Shown here piece after piece: positions 9,606 to 18,935 of a DNA stretch of 64,000 bases. Under the pieces are notes generated by a model. The model did not search any database. It was given only the letters and a program-made list of their open reading frames with translations, and was not told where the DNA came from. Both the position numbers and the translations under genes were made by a program. The first letter of the stretch is position 1; each line of letters opens with the position of its first letter. Origin of the DNA: Moraxellaceae bacterium (GTDB lineage Bacteria; Pseudomonadota; Gammaproteobacteria; Pseudomonadales; Moraxellaceae); the NCBI GenBank assembly GCA_004173455.1, contig SECL01000012.1, positions 20,401-84,400 on the forward strand, given 5' to 3'.

Positions 9606-12600
9606 CTAAATATCCTGCCATGCTTTTTCCAGTCGTTTGACCGACACAGGCACTTTAGTTTTCATGGGCTGGGCAAACAGTGACACACGCCACTCTTCAA
9701 GCAACCAGCGGAACACCTCAAACGCGCTACGCTGGGTCGTATTTTGACGATCAAACTCAAGCAATTTTTCCATGAATGGATCAATTTGCGCCACGGCTTC
9801 GGTGTCTTTTTTAAGGTTGTTGGGCAAGCGTTCCAAACGCATATTCAGGGCTTTTAAGTAGCGCGGATATTCCTGCCACACTTGCGGCGATATTTCATAA
9901 ATAAAATTATTAAGGTGCAAACCATCCAGTTGATCTTCAATGTCATCAATGTTTCGGCCAAAAATGTCTAAATCAACCGTCATCATTTGACGGCGAATAC
10001 TTTGCCATAAAGTGAAAATATCGTTTAATTGCGCCAGAACATTCTGTCCATGCATTAAAAACTGTGATTTGGTTCGTTCCAATTTTTGCGCAAAATTAGT
10101 GTGGTCTAAGGCCAAACCATCATCTTGTAAGCCGTCGAATGCAATATCTAGCGTGGCATAAATCAGCATACTTTCAAGCTGAGTTTTATCACCAAGCGGT
10201 GCAAAGGCCAGTACCAGTGACTTGGGCAATTGCTTTTTAAGCTGACGACTCAAATCACCCAACTGCAAACTGGCCAGCCGCAACAGACCTTGCCGATGTT
10301 GACGTTTGGCCTCCGCTTCATCATTAAAGGTTTGAATCACCACCCCTTTTTTATCATCAATTTGAGGTGTTATTTTAGCTTTAGCAGTCGGCTTGATCTC
10401 TACAGGCACCAAGGCATGATACTGATTAACCAACAAACCGCTGACTTTCTTTTGGGTTTCAAACGCAAAGCTGCTTGGAAATTCTAGCAATTCGCCTTGA
10501 TGGTGCTGGACGGGTTGATGCGTCACGACACGACAACGCGCTTGTAATTCTGCCAGATCACGGCCTTGTTCAATCACCCGTTTTTTGTCATCAATCACTT
10601 GAATCATCGGGCGTAAATAATTGGGCACATTGTTTAGGTCAAAATCTTTTGCCTGAATTTGTTCACCACGCAATAAAAAGGCCAATTGCGCCATTAAGCT
10701 ATTGCCTTGTTGCGGATCAAGCTGGGTTAACAGCTTTTTGGCCGTATCAGGGATTGGCACAAATAAACGCCGCTTGTCTTTGGGCAACGACTTGAGCAGT
10801 GCTTCAACTAGGGGTAGCCGCCAACCTGGCACACTCCACGACAAGGCATTGCCATCCACCTGCGGCAACGCCTGAATGGGAATGCTAACCGTCGCGCCAT
10901 CATCGTCACGGCTTGGATCAAATACATAGCGCGTTGCAAGTTTTAATTGGCCAACTTGCCAGTAATCAGGGAATTGCTGGGTAGTAGGTGCAGCATCAAG
11001 TAGCACATCTTCTTCGGTTAAAAACAAGACACGGGGATTTTTGGCTTCGACTTCTGCACGCCAATCCTCAAAGGTGCGACGGCTGGCAATATGCTCAGGA
11101 ATTCGGGCTGCATAAAACTGATATAAGGTTTCTTCATCTACTAGCAAATCACGGCGGCGCAGTTTGTCCTCAATGCGCTCGACTTCTTCAATTTTTTGCA
11201 GATTATGCTTTAAAAATGGCGGCGTTAAGCCCAAATTGCCCGTGACTAACCCGTCACGCAGGAAAATCTCATGCGCTTCAGCTTGATTCACTTTTTCATA
11301 ATTACACGGTTGTTTGGCCTGAATAATTAAACCAAATAACGAAATCTGCGCATAGGCATTGACTGTGCCCGATTTTTTTGACCAATGCGGCTCAAAATAA
11401 TGATATTTCAGCAAATCGCCGGCTGCACTTAATATCCATTCTGGTTCAATTTTGGCCAGCGTGCGCAGATAAACCTGTGAGGTTTCCACCATTTCAAAAG
11501 CCATCAGCCACGGCACTTGCTGTTTATGCAGGGTACTGGCTGGAAAGATTCTGGCTTTTTGCTGGCGCACGGCCAGATAAGTATTTTTCTCATCGGTTTT
11601 TTGCGCAATAAATGACAATAAACCCGTCAGTAAAGCACGGTGTAAACTGGTGTAATCTACATTTTCATCACTGCCAATTTGATCGAGCTTAGCTTGATCC
11701 AGCCTAGCAATTTGATCTAGCTTAGCTGGCCGATTAAACGATAATTTAAGCTGTCCAGCCATATCGGTTAATTGCTGATGGGTTTGTTTCCACTCACGAA
11801 TGCGCAACCAGCTTAAAAAATGCTGTTTGGCAAATTGGCGGCGTTGTCGTTCGGTTAAGGGAGAACTCGCGCCTTCCCCTTTTTGATTGGCAAGTGTGTT
11901 CCACAAGTTGATATAAAATAAAAAATCCGAGTCAGGCTGTTTAAACAGCGCATGTTTCTGGTCGGCTTGCGTTTGCTTATCGGCAGGGCGTTCGCGCGGA
12001 TCTTGTACCGCCAAGGCACTCACCACAATCAGGGTTTCTTTTAACACACCAAAATGCGCACCACCCAAAATCATGCGTGACAAGCGCGGATCAAGCGGCA
12101 TTTTTGCCATCATTTGACCGATTTTGGTTAAGCTACTTTTACTTCCTTTCTTATTAAGGGAAGGTGTTTCTTCATTTTGCGAAGAAGATTTAGAAGACGT
12201 TAAGGCACCCAGCTCATGCAATAGCTTTTTGCCATCATTGACCAAACGGTGATCTGGCGGTTCAATAAAGTCAAAATGGTCTAAATCGCCCAAGCCCAGA
12301 CTTTCCATTTGCAAAATCACCGATGCCAGATTGGTACGCTTAATTTCAGGTTCGGTAAATTCTGGGCGACCTAAGAAATCTTCTTCGCTATACAAACGAA
12401 TACATACACCCGGCGCAATCCGACCGCAACGGCCTTTACGCTGGTTGGCAGCAGCTTGAGAAATAGCTTCAATCGGTAAACGCTGCACCCGTGAGCGATA
12501 GGAATAGCGTGAAATCCGTGCAAAACCGCTATCAATGACATAACGGATATTGGGCACAGTCAGCGCAGTTTCAGCAACGTTGGTGGCAATAATAATCCGC

Positions 12601-13652
12601 CGACCCTTGCCCGATGGATTAAAAATCTTTTGTTGTTCACTTAAGGCCAAGCGCGCATATAACGGTAAAATTTCGGTATGTTTTGGGCCGTACTTGTACA
12701 GGGTTTCCTGTAAATCACGGATTTCCTGTTCGGTACTGGCAAATACCAATATATCGGCATATTGCGGGTGGCCTTTATCAATGGCATCCTGATAACATTC
12801 CTCCACAGCAGCCACTACGGCACGCGGCAGGTTTTCTTCTACATCATCAAACGCGTCATCTTCACTGCCAGCAACGGCAAGCTCAGACACGGGACGATAG
12901 CGAGTTTCAACTGGGAAACTACGCCCTTCTACTTCAAATATGGGTGCGCCTTGACCAGCAGCATTGGCAAAATATTGGCTAAAGCGGTTAACGTCCAGTG
13001 TGGCAGAAGTCACGATCACTTTGAGATCAGGGCGCTTGGGCAAAATTTGGCGAATATAGCCCAGCAAGAAATCAATGTTTAACGAGCGTTCATGCGCTTC
13101 ATCAATAATAATAGTGTCGTATTTATTTAAAAAACGGTCGTTGCCCAGTTCGGCCAGCAAGATACCGTCAGTCATCAGGCGAATAAAGGCATTGGCATCG
13201 CCCGTTTCATTAAAGCGCACCTTAAAACCAACGGATTTACCCAATGGCTCGCCCAATTCCTCGGCAATACGCTGCGATACACTACGCGCTGCCAAACGAC
13301 GTGGCTGTGTATGTCCAATAATCCCGGTTAAGCCACGACCTGCCAGCATGGCAATCTTGGGCAGTTGGGTGGTTTTACCAGACCCGGTTTCACCTGCCAC
13401 AATAATCACCTGATGATCTTGTATAGCTTTAATTAGCCGTTCGGCATTTTGCGAAACTGGTAGGTCTTCATTGAGCTTAATATCCGGCAAGCGTTCGACA
13501 CGCGCCTGCACGGCTTGCTGTGATTTTTCCAGAAGCTGCTGATAGGCCTGCTCATCCTTAAACTTGCCGTGGCTTTTATCAGAGCGTAGCCGTGACAATT
13601 TATAACGGTCACGCGCCATGACAAGTTGATCTGGTTGTTCAGCTACAGACAT
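9606..13652 (-). CDS. hrpA: ATP-dependent RNA helicase HrpA
   Basis: DEAH-box helicase, about 1348 residues. From the chosen start, Walker A GETGSGKT is at 87-94, DEAH at 184-187, then SAT and the motif VI segment QRKGRCGR; the helicase-associated and DUF3418 C-terminal regions follow. HrpA proteins act on structured RNA and stalled ribosomes. The frame is open 36 codons further upstream, but AGGAAA sits just before the ATG at 13652 (MSVAEQPDQL), and the longer N-terminus is cysteine-rich and not family-like. A Ser/Lys-rich insert near residue 500 (SSKSSSQNEE) interrupts the helicase C-terminal region and looks like a flexible loop. Confidence 0.95.
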   Translation of the reverse strand: MSVAEQPDQLVMARDRYKLSRLRSDKSHGKFKDEQAYQQLLEKSQQAVQARVERLPDIKLNEDLPVSQNAERLIKAIQDHQVIIVAGETGSGKTTQLPKIAMLAGRGLTGIIGHTQPRRLAARSVSQRIAEELGEPLGKSVGFKVRFNETGDANAFIRLMTDGILLAELGNDRFLNKYDTIIIDEAHERSLNIDFLLGYIRQILPKRPDLKVIVTSATLDVNRFSQYFANAAGQGAPIFEVEGRSFPVETRYRPVSELAVAGSEDDAFDDVEENLPRAVVAAVEECYQDAIDKGHPQYADILVFASTEQEIRDLQETLYKYGPKHTEILPLYARLALSEQQKIFNPSGKGRRIIIATNVAETALTVPNIRYVIDSGFARISRYSYRSRVQRLPIEAISQAAANQRKGRCGRIAPGVCIRLYSEEDFLGRPEFTEPEIKRTNLASVILQMESLGLGDLDHFDFIEPPDHRLVNDGKKLLHELGALTSSKSSSQNEETPSLNKKGSKSSLTKIGQMMAKMPLDPRLSRMILGGAHFGVLKETLIVVSALAVQDPRERPADKQTQADQKHALFKQPDSDFLFYINLWNTLANQKGEGASSPLTERQRRQFAKQHFLSWLRIREWKQTHQQLTDMAGQLKLSFNRPAKLDQIARLDQAKLDQIGSDENVDYTSLHRALLTGLLSFIAQKTDEKNTYLAVRQQKARIFPASTLHKQQVPWLMAFEMVETSQVYLRTLAKIEPEWILSAAGDLLKYHYFEPHWSKKSGTVNAYAQISLFGLIIQAKQPCNYEKVNQAEAHEIFLRDGLVTGNLGLTPPFLKHNLQKIEEVERIEDKLRRRDLLVDEETLYQFYAARIPEHIASRRTFEDWRAEVEAKNPRVLFLTEEDVLLDAAPTTQQFPDYWQVGQLKLATRYVFDPSRDDDGATVSIPIQALPQVDGNALSWSVPGWRLPLVEALLKSLPKDKRRLFVPIPDTAKKLLTQLDPQQGNSLMAQLAFLLRGEQIQAKDFDLNNVPNYLRPMIQVIDDKKRVIEQGRDLAELQARCRVVTHQPVQHHQGELLEFPSSFAFETQKKVSGLLVNQYHALVPVEIKPTAKAKITPQIDDKKGVVIQTFNDEAEAKRQHRQGLLRLASLQLGDLSRQLKKQLPKSLVLAFAPLGDKTQLESMLIYATLDIAFDGLQDDGLALDHTNFAQKLERTKSQFLMHGQNVLAQLNDIFTLWQSIRRQMMTVDLDIFGRNIDDIEDQLDGLHLNNFIYEISPQVWQEYPRYLKALNMRLERLPNNLKKDTEAVAQIDPFMEKLLEFDRQNTTQRSAFEVFRWLLEEWRVSLFAQPMKTKVPVSVKRLEKAWQDI

Positions 13653-14006
13653 AATTTTTCCTAAAACAGCATTTTTGGCAGTGCAGGCAATGCAAAATTT
13701 CGCCATTGTAGCGACTATCGCTACTGGCCGACAAAATTGAATAACTAAAATTGATAGCAACTTAAAACGGCAAATGCTTCAGGCTATTTTTAACAAGACC
13801 AAAGTTTGAAATTCCAAACCTTAAAAAGGCACGCATTTGTAGAATAGATATATGTTCTTTCTTCCAAATTTCAATTTATACATCAGGATTTAAGTAATAA
13901 AAACCGAATTGAAACCCAGACAAAAAATTTAGCCATCAGTAGAATTTTTCATGCAATAAATTTAGCCAAAGCAAAGAACTGAATACTTAAAACTCAAATC
14001 AGTGCT
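13653..14006. other. Spacer between the PIF1-like gene and hrpA
   Basis: A 354-bp AT-rich region upstream of hrpA and downstream of the PIF1-like gene, both on the minus strand. It contains a near-palindrome gtttgaaattccaaac around 13805 but no convincing gene or terminator. The hrpA promoter presumably lies here. Confidence 0.5.
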
Positions 14007-15812
14007 TTAGATAAATATCAGTGCCAGCCGGATATCGTTATAGCTCATTTCTCCATTTAGCGCTTCCACCAATGATCTCAATCGAATACTGCCATCTTCA
14101 TTAAAACTTTCTGGCAGGTTCTGTTTTTTCACCTGCTTTACGGCGCGGCTCACGGCCTGCAATACTTCCTTTTGCGGTGTGATACGCTCAAAGTTCAACT
14201 CACTACCGATACTGGCATCCTTGATATTGTTTTCCGTAGCATTGGCTTTTTTTACTTCAGTTACTTTTGTTTTAGCGTCTTTGCTGCTTTTGCTATTGGC
14301 CTGCTCATAGAGTTTGGCCAAATGGTTAATCACCGTTGCAATAGTCAAGCTACGCGCCAAGGCAATTTCCTCAATATCCAGCCCTTTTTCATACAGCTCG
14401 CGGGTTTGCTCTAGCGTGCTGGCTGAAATACTGGCACCGGATTTTTGTTTCAGGCGTTTTTCATAACGGGCAATATCTTTAGGATCGGTGGTGCCGCCAC
14501 ATTTTTTAATAAAATCGTCATGTACCAGCGTGGTGTCCCGATCCTGCCACACACTTTCTGCCTCAGAGGATAACTGCTGAAAACGCTGATCGGCTTTCAT
14601 AGCCAAACTATCCAGCTCCAGTGCCTTTTGGTTAAAACCCAGCAAACGCAAGCCTTCTAGCGCCTTTAACCGTGACAGTGCGACATAGCCCTGCCCTTTT
14701 TCAAACGTTTGGGTCAGGTCAATTTCGGCCGCTTCTAAGGTCATGCCCTGACTTTTATGCACGGTAATCGCCCACGCATGCCGTAGTGGAATTTGCTTAA
14801 AACTGGCAATCGCCTTGCCCTGCTCATTATTAATCGACCATTCGGCAGGCGACACCACCATTTTTGTGCCATCACGCAACTTGACTTCCGGTAACTGACC
14901 AAATTCATCATCCTTGATAAAACCTATTACCTCACCCAGACTGCCGTTAATATAGCCTTCTTCGAAATTATTTTTAACAAACATGACCTTGGCGCCTTTT
15001 TTAAGCACAAGATCCTGTGGCGCGCGCACCGAGCTGGTTAGAGTCATTACCAACTTTTCATTGCCTTCAGTCTGCGCATAAAAATGATGCGCTTTGCCTT
15101 TCAGCGCGTCCAGATGCTGCTCATTGATCTGGTCAACATCCATATTGTGGGTAAATAATCGGGTGATGTCTGCGTCAAGGGCTTGCTGCTGGGTACTTTG
15201 CAAAGTTTTAATGCTGTTCTGGCTAATTTGTCCCAGACGAATTTCATTTAAAATGACATTCAACGCATTATCTTGCTGACGATGCTGCTCGCTTAAATAA
15301 CAAATGCCAAAACCCGCTTCTAGCCATGCCGCCGACATAAAGGCAAACTTGTCACGATTACTTTCGCCAGATTTTCCGACTGGCGGCAACTGAAAAAAGT
15401 CACCGGCAACAATCACCTGCATGCCACCAAATGGTTCATCGGTGTCCTTGATGTATTTTAAAACCTGATTAACCAAATCCAGTTGCCGCGCATGCAGCAT
15501 GGAAATTTCATCAATAATTAGAACTTGGGCTTTTTCAATGTGATCGCGCAAGTATTTGCGGTCTTTCAAATTTTTGAGGTCGTGATCAGTCAATACATCC
15601 TTGATGCCAATGCCAGACCAGGTATGAATGGTCATGCCATTCATGTGAGTGGCAGCAATTCCCGTGGATGCCGTCACCGCAACGGGCACTTTACGCGCTT
15701 TAAGATACTGAATGTATTGATTCAACGTATAGGTTTTGCCTGCGCCAGCCGAGCCGGTTAAAAAAACATTTTTACCAGATTTTAAAATATTCAGTGCGGT
15801 CGATTGCTTCAT
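14007..15812 (-). CDS. PIF1-like DNA helicase with C-terminal helix-turn-helix
   Basis: SF1B helicase of 601 residues. Walker A GSAGAGKT is at 20-27, Walker B LIIDEISML near 98-106, GDFFQLPPV marks the Pif1/RecD-type motif III, and ITVHKSQGMTL plus VALSR mark motifs V-VI. After the helicase core, residues ~460-510 form an HTH_40-like segment (LEQTRELYEKGLDIEEIALA) of the kind found at the C-terminus of RecQ-type helicases. A role in unwinding forked or G-quadruplex DNA is known for PIF1 relatives; the specific role here is unknown. It is a single gene with AT-rich flanks. Confidence 0.88.
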   Translation of the reverse strand: MKQSTALNILKSGKNVFLTGSAGAGKTYTLNQYIQYLKARKVPVAVTASTGIAATHMNGMTIHTWSGIGIKDVLTDHDLKNLKDRKYLRDHIEKAQVLIIDEISMLHARQLDLVNQVLKYIKDTDEPFGGMQVIVAGDFFQLPPVGKSGESNRDKFAFMSAAWLEAGFGICYLSEQHRQQDNALNVILNEIRLGQISQNSIKTLQSTQQQALDADITRLFTHNMDVDQINEQHLDALKGKAHHFYAQTEGNEKLVMTLTSSVRAPQDLVLKKGAKVMFVKNNFEEGYINGSLGEVIGFIKDDEFGQLPEVKLRDGTKMVVSPAEWSINNEQGKAIASFKQIPLRHAWAITVHKSQGMTLEAAEIDLTQTFEKGQGYVALSRLKALEGLRLLGFNQKALELDSLAMKADQRFQQLSSEAESVWQDRDTTLVHDDFIKKCGGTTDPKDIARYEKRLKQKSGASISASTLEQTRELYEKGLDIEEIALARSLTIATVINHLAKLYEQANSKSSKDAKTKVTEVKKANATENNIKDASIGSELNFERITPQKEVLQAVSRAVKQVKKQNLPESFNEDGSIRLRSLVEALNGEMSYNDIRLALIFI

Positions 15813-16131
15813 AAAAAAATGTGCTGCATAGAAGGATTTGCTGCATGAAAAAAGCGTTGCAACATCAATAGGAAAGTATTTTTCAGATTTTGTATTTTAG
15901 CAGATTTTTGCACCGGCTGCCTTTTTAAAGCTTTTGATGAAACCTAAAACGCGACAAGCACTGACGCGTTTTGGTGGTGATAAAAGCACTAAGCCAGTTC
16001 CACAGATTAAAGAAATTAATACAGACTTGTCTGTCCCAAGCAAGTGTGCTTCAATTATGAAGTTAAATTAAACATTTGACAGATAACTTCTTTTTAATGA
16101 AATTTTCCATCTGCTTAAGACCTAGATTATT
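15813..16131. other. Divergent intergenic region with candidate TetR operator
   Basis: A 319-bp spacer between the divergent PIF1-like helicase gene and the gene at 16132. Apart from the inverted repeat at 16021-16034 no gene or repeat was seen. Confidence 0.5.
16021..16034. promoter_or_regulatory. Candidate TetR-family operator, site 1
   Basis: The 14-bp palindrome ACAGAC-TT-GTCTGT lies about 100 bp upstream of the gene at 16132. The same ACAGA-N4-TCTGT layout recurs at 17982, on the other side of the TetR gene. TetR regulators typically bind such short palindromes; the assignment is inferred. Confidence 0.45.
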
Positions 16132-16983
16132 ATGGATAATGAGATAGATCGCCCTAGAGAAATAGCGATTGGAAAGCTAAAAAAAAGTATTTCCAAAGAA
16201 TTATGGGCTACTAATGAAAAATTTATTGAGCACTTAAAAGCGCGTATTAAAAACCATCCGCTCGCTCAAAATCCCATCATCGAGCAACTCAATCATGGAA
16301 GTTTTAACCTTGAAGCCGTAAAAAATATTCATCTGGAATATCGCCATGCCATTGTTCAGATTTTTACTGATGCCTTGCTTATGGCGCAGTATCAATCCCG
16401 GCAGCTTGAGCCGCGCCTGCCCGCAGGCACCAAGATGATTGCACGATTTTTACTCACTTTAAATGTTCTTGATGAATTTGGTTTTCAACCCGGTATAGAT
16501 CCAAATCATTATTACCAAGGCAATCCAGCGTACGCGCATTATCCCCTATTTGAAACAGTGCTCAATGAGCTGAAAATTTCTGTAGAAGAACGTGAAAACT
16601 ATCAACCGAGCCAAATTGCTAGAGACGTCAGGCAATTTTTAGAGAACAGCTATGATGCCTATAGTGCTGTGGTTGCCCTATTGGCAGTGGCTGAACAACA
16701 GGTCATTCTGTACAGTCCACCACTACGACAGGCCACCAAAAGCGTCGGCTTAAACGTTGATAATGGCTACTATTATGTGCATGGAATTTCATCGGATACC
16801 TCAACGCTGGCAGCGGATGACGACCACGAAAATGATCTGTGGTTTACGCTGATTCAGGCTTGTACCCCAGAAATATATGCGTCAATTGAGTCTATGTGCA
16901 TGCACTATTGCGATTTATGGCATGATTTCTGGTTATATCAATCTGAAATGAATGCAAAATTGACTTCGTTTTATTTAAAATGA
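16132..16983 (+). CDS. Putative heme-oxygenase-fold (HDO-like/TenA-PqqC-like) protein
   Basis: A predicted all-helical 283-residue protein without signal peptide. The placement of possible metal ligands fits the heme-oxygenase-like diiron oxidase fold: E69-x-x-H72 in a helix (LEYRHAIVQIF), E188 in ALLAVAEQQ, then H217 (YYYVHG) and a D/H group at 229-232 (ADDDHE). Members of that fold include UndA, CADD and SznF, which act on fatty acids, aminobenzoate precursors or arginine derivatives. The substrate here is unknown. The gene is followed on the same strand by a TetR regulator and preceded by its candidate operator. The family call rests on pattern only; an unrelated helical protein is possible. 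Confidence 0.5.
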   Translation: MDNEIDRPREIAIGKLKKSISKELWATNEKFIEHLKARIKNHPLAQNPIIEQLNHGSFNLEAVKNIHLEYRHAIVQIFTDALLMAQYQSRQLEPRLPAGTKMIARFLLTLNVLDEFGFQPGIDPNHYYQGNPAYAHYPLFETVLNELKISVEERENYQPSQIARDVRQFLENSYDAYSAVVALLAVAEQQVILYSPPLRQATKSVGLNVDNGYYYVHGISSDTSTLAADDDHENDLWFTLIQACTPEIYASIESMCMHYCDLWHDFWLYQSEMNAKLTSFYLK

Positions 16984-17171
16984 TAGCACGTCAATAAATT
17001 TGACTTGATTCATGGCGATCCTATATTGTATAAAATGATATTTACCAAAATTTCTAGAACTATTCGAGAAAACAATCATAAAAAGAGATAGAATTATCGG
17101 TCATGCCTGCTATTCTGATTTATTTCAATCGAGCGATTAATTATAGAGTATTTTGTGAGTAAGGATTAACT

Positions 17172-17750
17172 TTGAAAAGTAGTTCCAAAAAAGAAATTAT
17201 CTACGATACTGCCACTGCATTATTTGCGCAGCATGGTTTTCATTCGATTGGTATTGACCGGATTATTTCTGAATCAAACGTCGCTAAAATGACGTTATAT
17301 AAGTATTTTCCTTCTAAAGAACACTTGATCGAAAGTATTCTGATCCGTCGTGACGAGCAATTACGTAGCAGTATAATCCAAACCATGGATGAAGCAACTA
17401 CCCCCTTAGAAAAAATTAAAAGTATTTTTCTATGGTATGAAAAATGGTTTGAGCAACCTAATTTTTATGGCTGCATGTTTATTAAAGCGTCTGAGGAGTT
17501 TTCACAGGAAACCCCAAAAATCAGGAAAATATCACAAGATCATAAGCAATGGCTCACTGATGTGGTTGAGAATTTGTTGATCAGTATAGAAGTCAAGCAC
17601 CCGGCATCATTGGCCAACTTTATTATGGTCACGCTAGATGGCTTAACCGTGAATGCCAATATTTTTGCTTATGAAGGTGGTATGAAGCTGGATTCTAGCT
17701 GGAGTTTTGTAGAAAACCTGATAGTGCAATCCAAGAACACAAATTTTTAA
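17172..17750 (+). CDS. TetR/AcrR family transcriptional regulator
   Basis: A 192-residue regulator. The N-terminal helix-turn-helix is clear (ATALFAQHGFHSIGIDRI followed by ESNVAKMTLYKYFPSKEHL, residues ~12-55) and the C-terminal part is a helical ligand/dimer domain. Start is TTG at 17172: AAGGA lies 6 nt upstream, and upstream ATG/GTG codons in frame are blocked by stops. It follows the putative HDO-like enzyme gene by 188 bp, and the matching palindromes at 16021 and 17982 flank the pair, so it likely controls this locus. Confidence 0.88.
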   Translation: MKSSSKKEIIYDTATALFAQHGFHSIGIDRIISESNVAKMTLYKYFPSKEHLIESILIRRDEQLRSSIIQTMDEATTPLEKIKSIFLWYEKWFEQPNFYGCMFIKASEEFSQETPKIRKISQDHKQWLTDVVENLLISIEVKHPASLANFIMVTLDGLTVNANIFAYEGGMKLDSSWSFVENLIVQSKNTNF

Positions 17751-17981
17751 AATAGCTATTAGCCTATCGTCGTATAACTTTCCAAATTACGTTCATATTT
17801 CATCCAAAATAGTTAAAATCATGGAATTTTGCACAAAATTATTATCAATTTTGTAGATCAAAAAACATATATTGATCTTTAATTTCTATTTAATCGTTTA
17901 AGTCATTGAACTTATTAAACTAAATAATTTAAAGCATCTGTCTAAAAAACTAGCAGTCAAATAACATTTGTTTGCAAATAG

Positions 17982-17995
17982 ACAGAACTGTCTGT
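17982..17995. promoter_or_regulatory. Candidate TetR-family operator, site 2
   Basis: ACAGA-ACTG-TCTGT has the same arms and spacing as the site at 16021. It lies 230 bp downstream of the TetR stop, upstream of the 22-codon frame at 18027 and the isolated hairpin at 18436. Confidence 0.4.
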
Positions 17996-18435
17996 AGCAT
18001 GAATATCAACAAGTCGCTTTGAGATTATGGTTATATTCAAAGGTCATAGAAATGGATTTATGCGTAAAGACAGTAGATTGTCGGGATTATCTTAAGAAAT
18101 GAGCGTTTAATGCATTGATTAAAAATTCATAGCAGAATTATTTTTATACTATTGCTCAGCAATATACCATCCCTTAATGAAGATTTATTTTCCATGTTTT
18201 AATTAATGACAAAGCAGTATATTTAAAAGAGGAATTAAAATATTAATAATATATTTTGAGCGGATAAATCCCACTCAATCTCCTGATTTTTAATTTTGGG
18301 ATAAACCTACTTGGTTTTAAAAGCTATTTATCCTAATTTTATTTTTGTCGTAACAATTGGCGGAAATAATATGAAAATAAAAATATTTAAAATTCTAACA
18401 ACAATAAATTAGTTTATAATGGTAGTGTTATTGAT

Positions 18436-18486
18436 AAGCGACGATATTAAATTACTCTGATATCGTCGCTTTTTTATTTTTTAATT
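18436..18486 (+). terminator. Strong isolated intrinsic terminator hairpin
   Basis: A perfect 12-bp stem aagcgacgatat (18436-18447) / atatcgtcgctt (18460-18471), 12-nt loop, followed by tttttattttttaatt. It points along the plus strand, yet no recognised gene on that strand ends within 680 bp upstream. A TATAAT hexamer at 18415-18420 lies just before it. Confidence 0.75.
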
Positions 18487-18519
18487 AACCCATTGATTTT
18501 AAGTTACTTTTAAAAAAAT

Positions 18520-18738
18520 TTATTGTTTAATATGTATTTTACTTACAGGTATTTGATGATCCTGAGGGATTTGACGAGTACCCCAAAAGGTGAAGACAAT
18601 AATAATAACTGCAATAACAATTGCAAAAATTCTAAAGCCCTGATTATAACCACGTTGTCGATAACCACAAAAACTGCATGTTCCATCTGTGATTGAAATT
18701 AAGCTATTGCAGTAACTGCACTTTTTACTTTTATCCAT
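18520..18738 (-). CDS. Small zinc-ribbon single-pass membrane protein
   Basis: A 72-residue protein from the ATG at 18738 (GGGGAAA upstream). The N-terminus has a zinc ribbon of two CxxC pairs (CSYC and CSFCGY), followed by one hydrophobic membrane span (FAIVIAVIIIVFTFW) and a short hydrophilic tail. The same layout, including the aromatic residue before the span and a GxRxx motif after it, recurs in the gene at 37380, so the two are likely paralogues. Function unknown. A six-codon longer start at 18756 is possible. Confidence 0.75.
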   Translation of the reverse strand: MDKSKKCSYCNSLISITDGTCSFCGYRQRGYNQGFRIFAIVIAVIIIVFTFWGTRQIPQDHQIPVSKIHIKQ

Positions 18739-18890
18739 TAGTTTCCCCAACACCAAAATACTTGGTACTATTTTTTAGCGTTATTTTAGCTTAAAAGCAA
18801 TATATTTCAAATAGAATGACTGACGAGTTATTTCTTTCTTGAAAACAGATCATTTAAATACATCTTGGTATATTAAATAATAATCAATAA

Positions 18891-18920
18891 AAAAGCCTGA
18901 TGTTTAATGATCAGGCTTTT
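18891..18920 (-). terminator. Intrinsic terminator after tamB
   Basis: Stem aaaagcctgat (18891-18901) / atcaggctttt (18910-18920) with an 8-nt loop. The T-run continues on both strands, so it is potentially bidirectional. Confidence 0.85.
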
Positions 18921-18935
18921 TTTATTTTAAGGGAA

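Larger units (their letters stand above)
17751..18519. other. Long AT-rich gene-free region
   Basis: A 769-bp region with no convincing gene. It contains a second ACAGA-N4-TCTGT palindrome (17982), a 22-codon open frame at 18027-18095 (MVIFKGHRNG...) too short to judge, and a strong hairpin with T-run near its right end. It could hold a small RNA or decayed sequence; base composition is more AT-rich than the surrounding genes. Confidence 0.5.

Noticed and set aside
13653..13760. N-terminal extension of HrpA to 13760
   Set aside because: The added 36 residues are not HrpA-like, and the ATG at 13652 has a good ribosome binding site.
18027..18095. 22-codon frame MVIFKGHRNG... after the second palindrome
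   Set aside because: Too short and without a clear ribosome binding site to call a gene; mentioned only as part of the gap.
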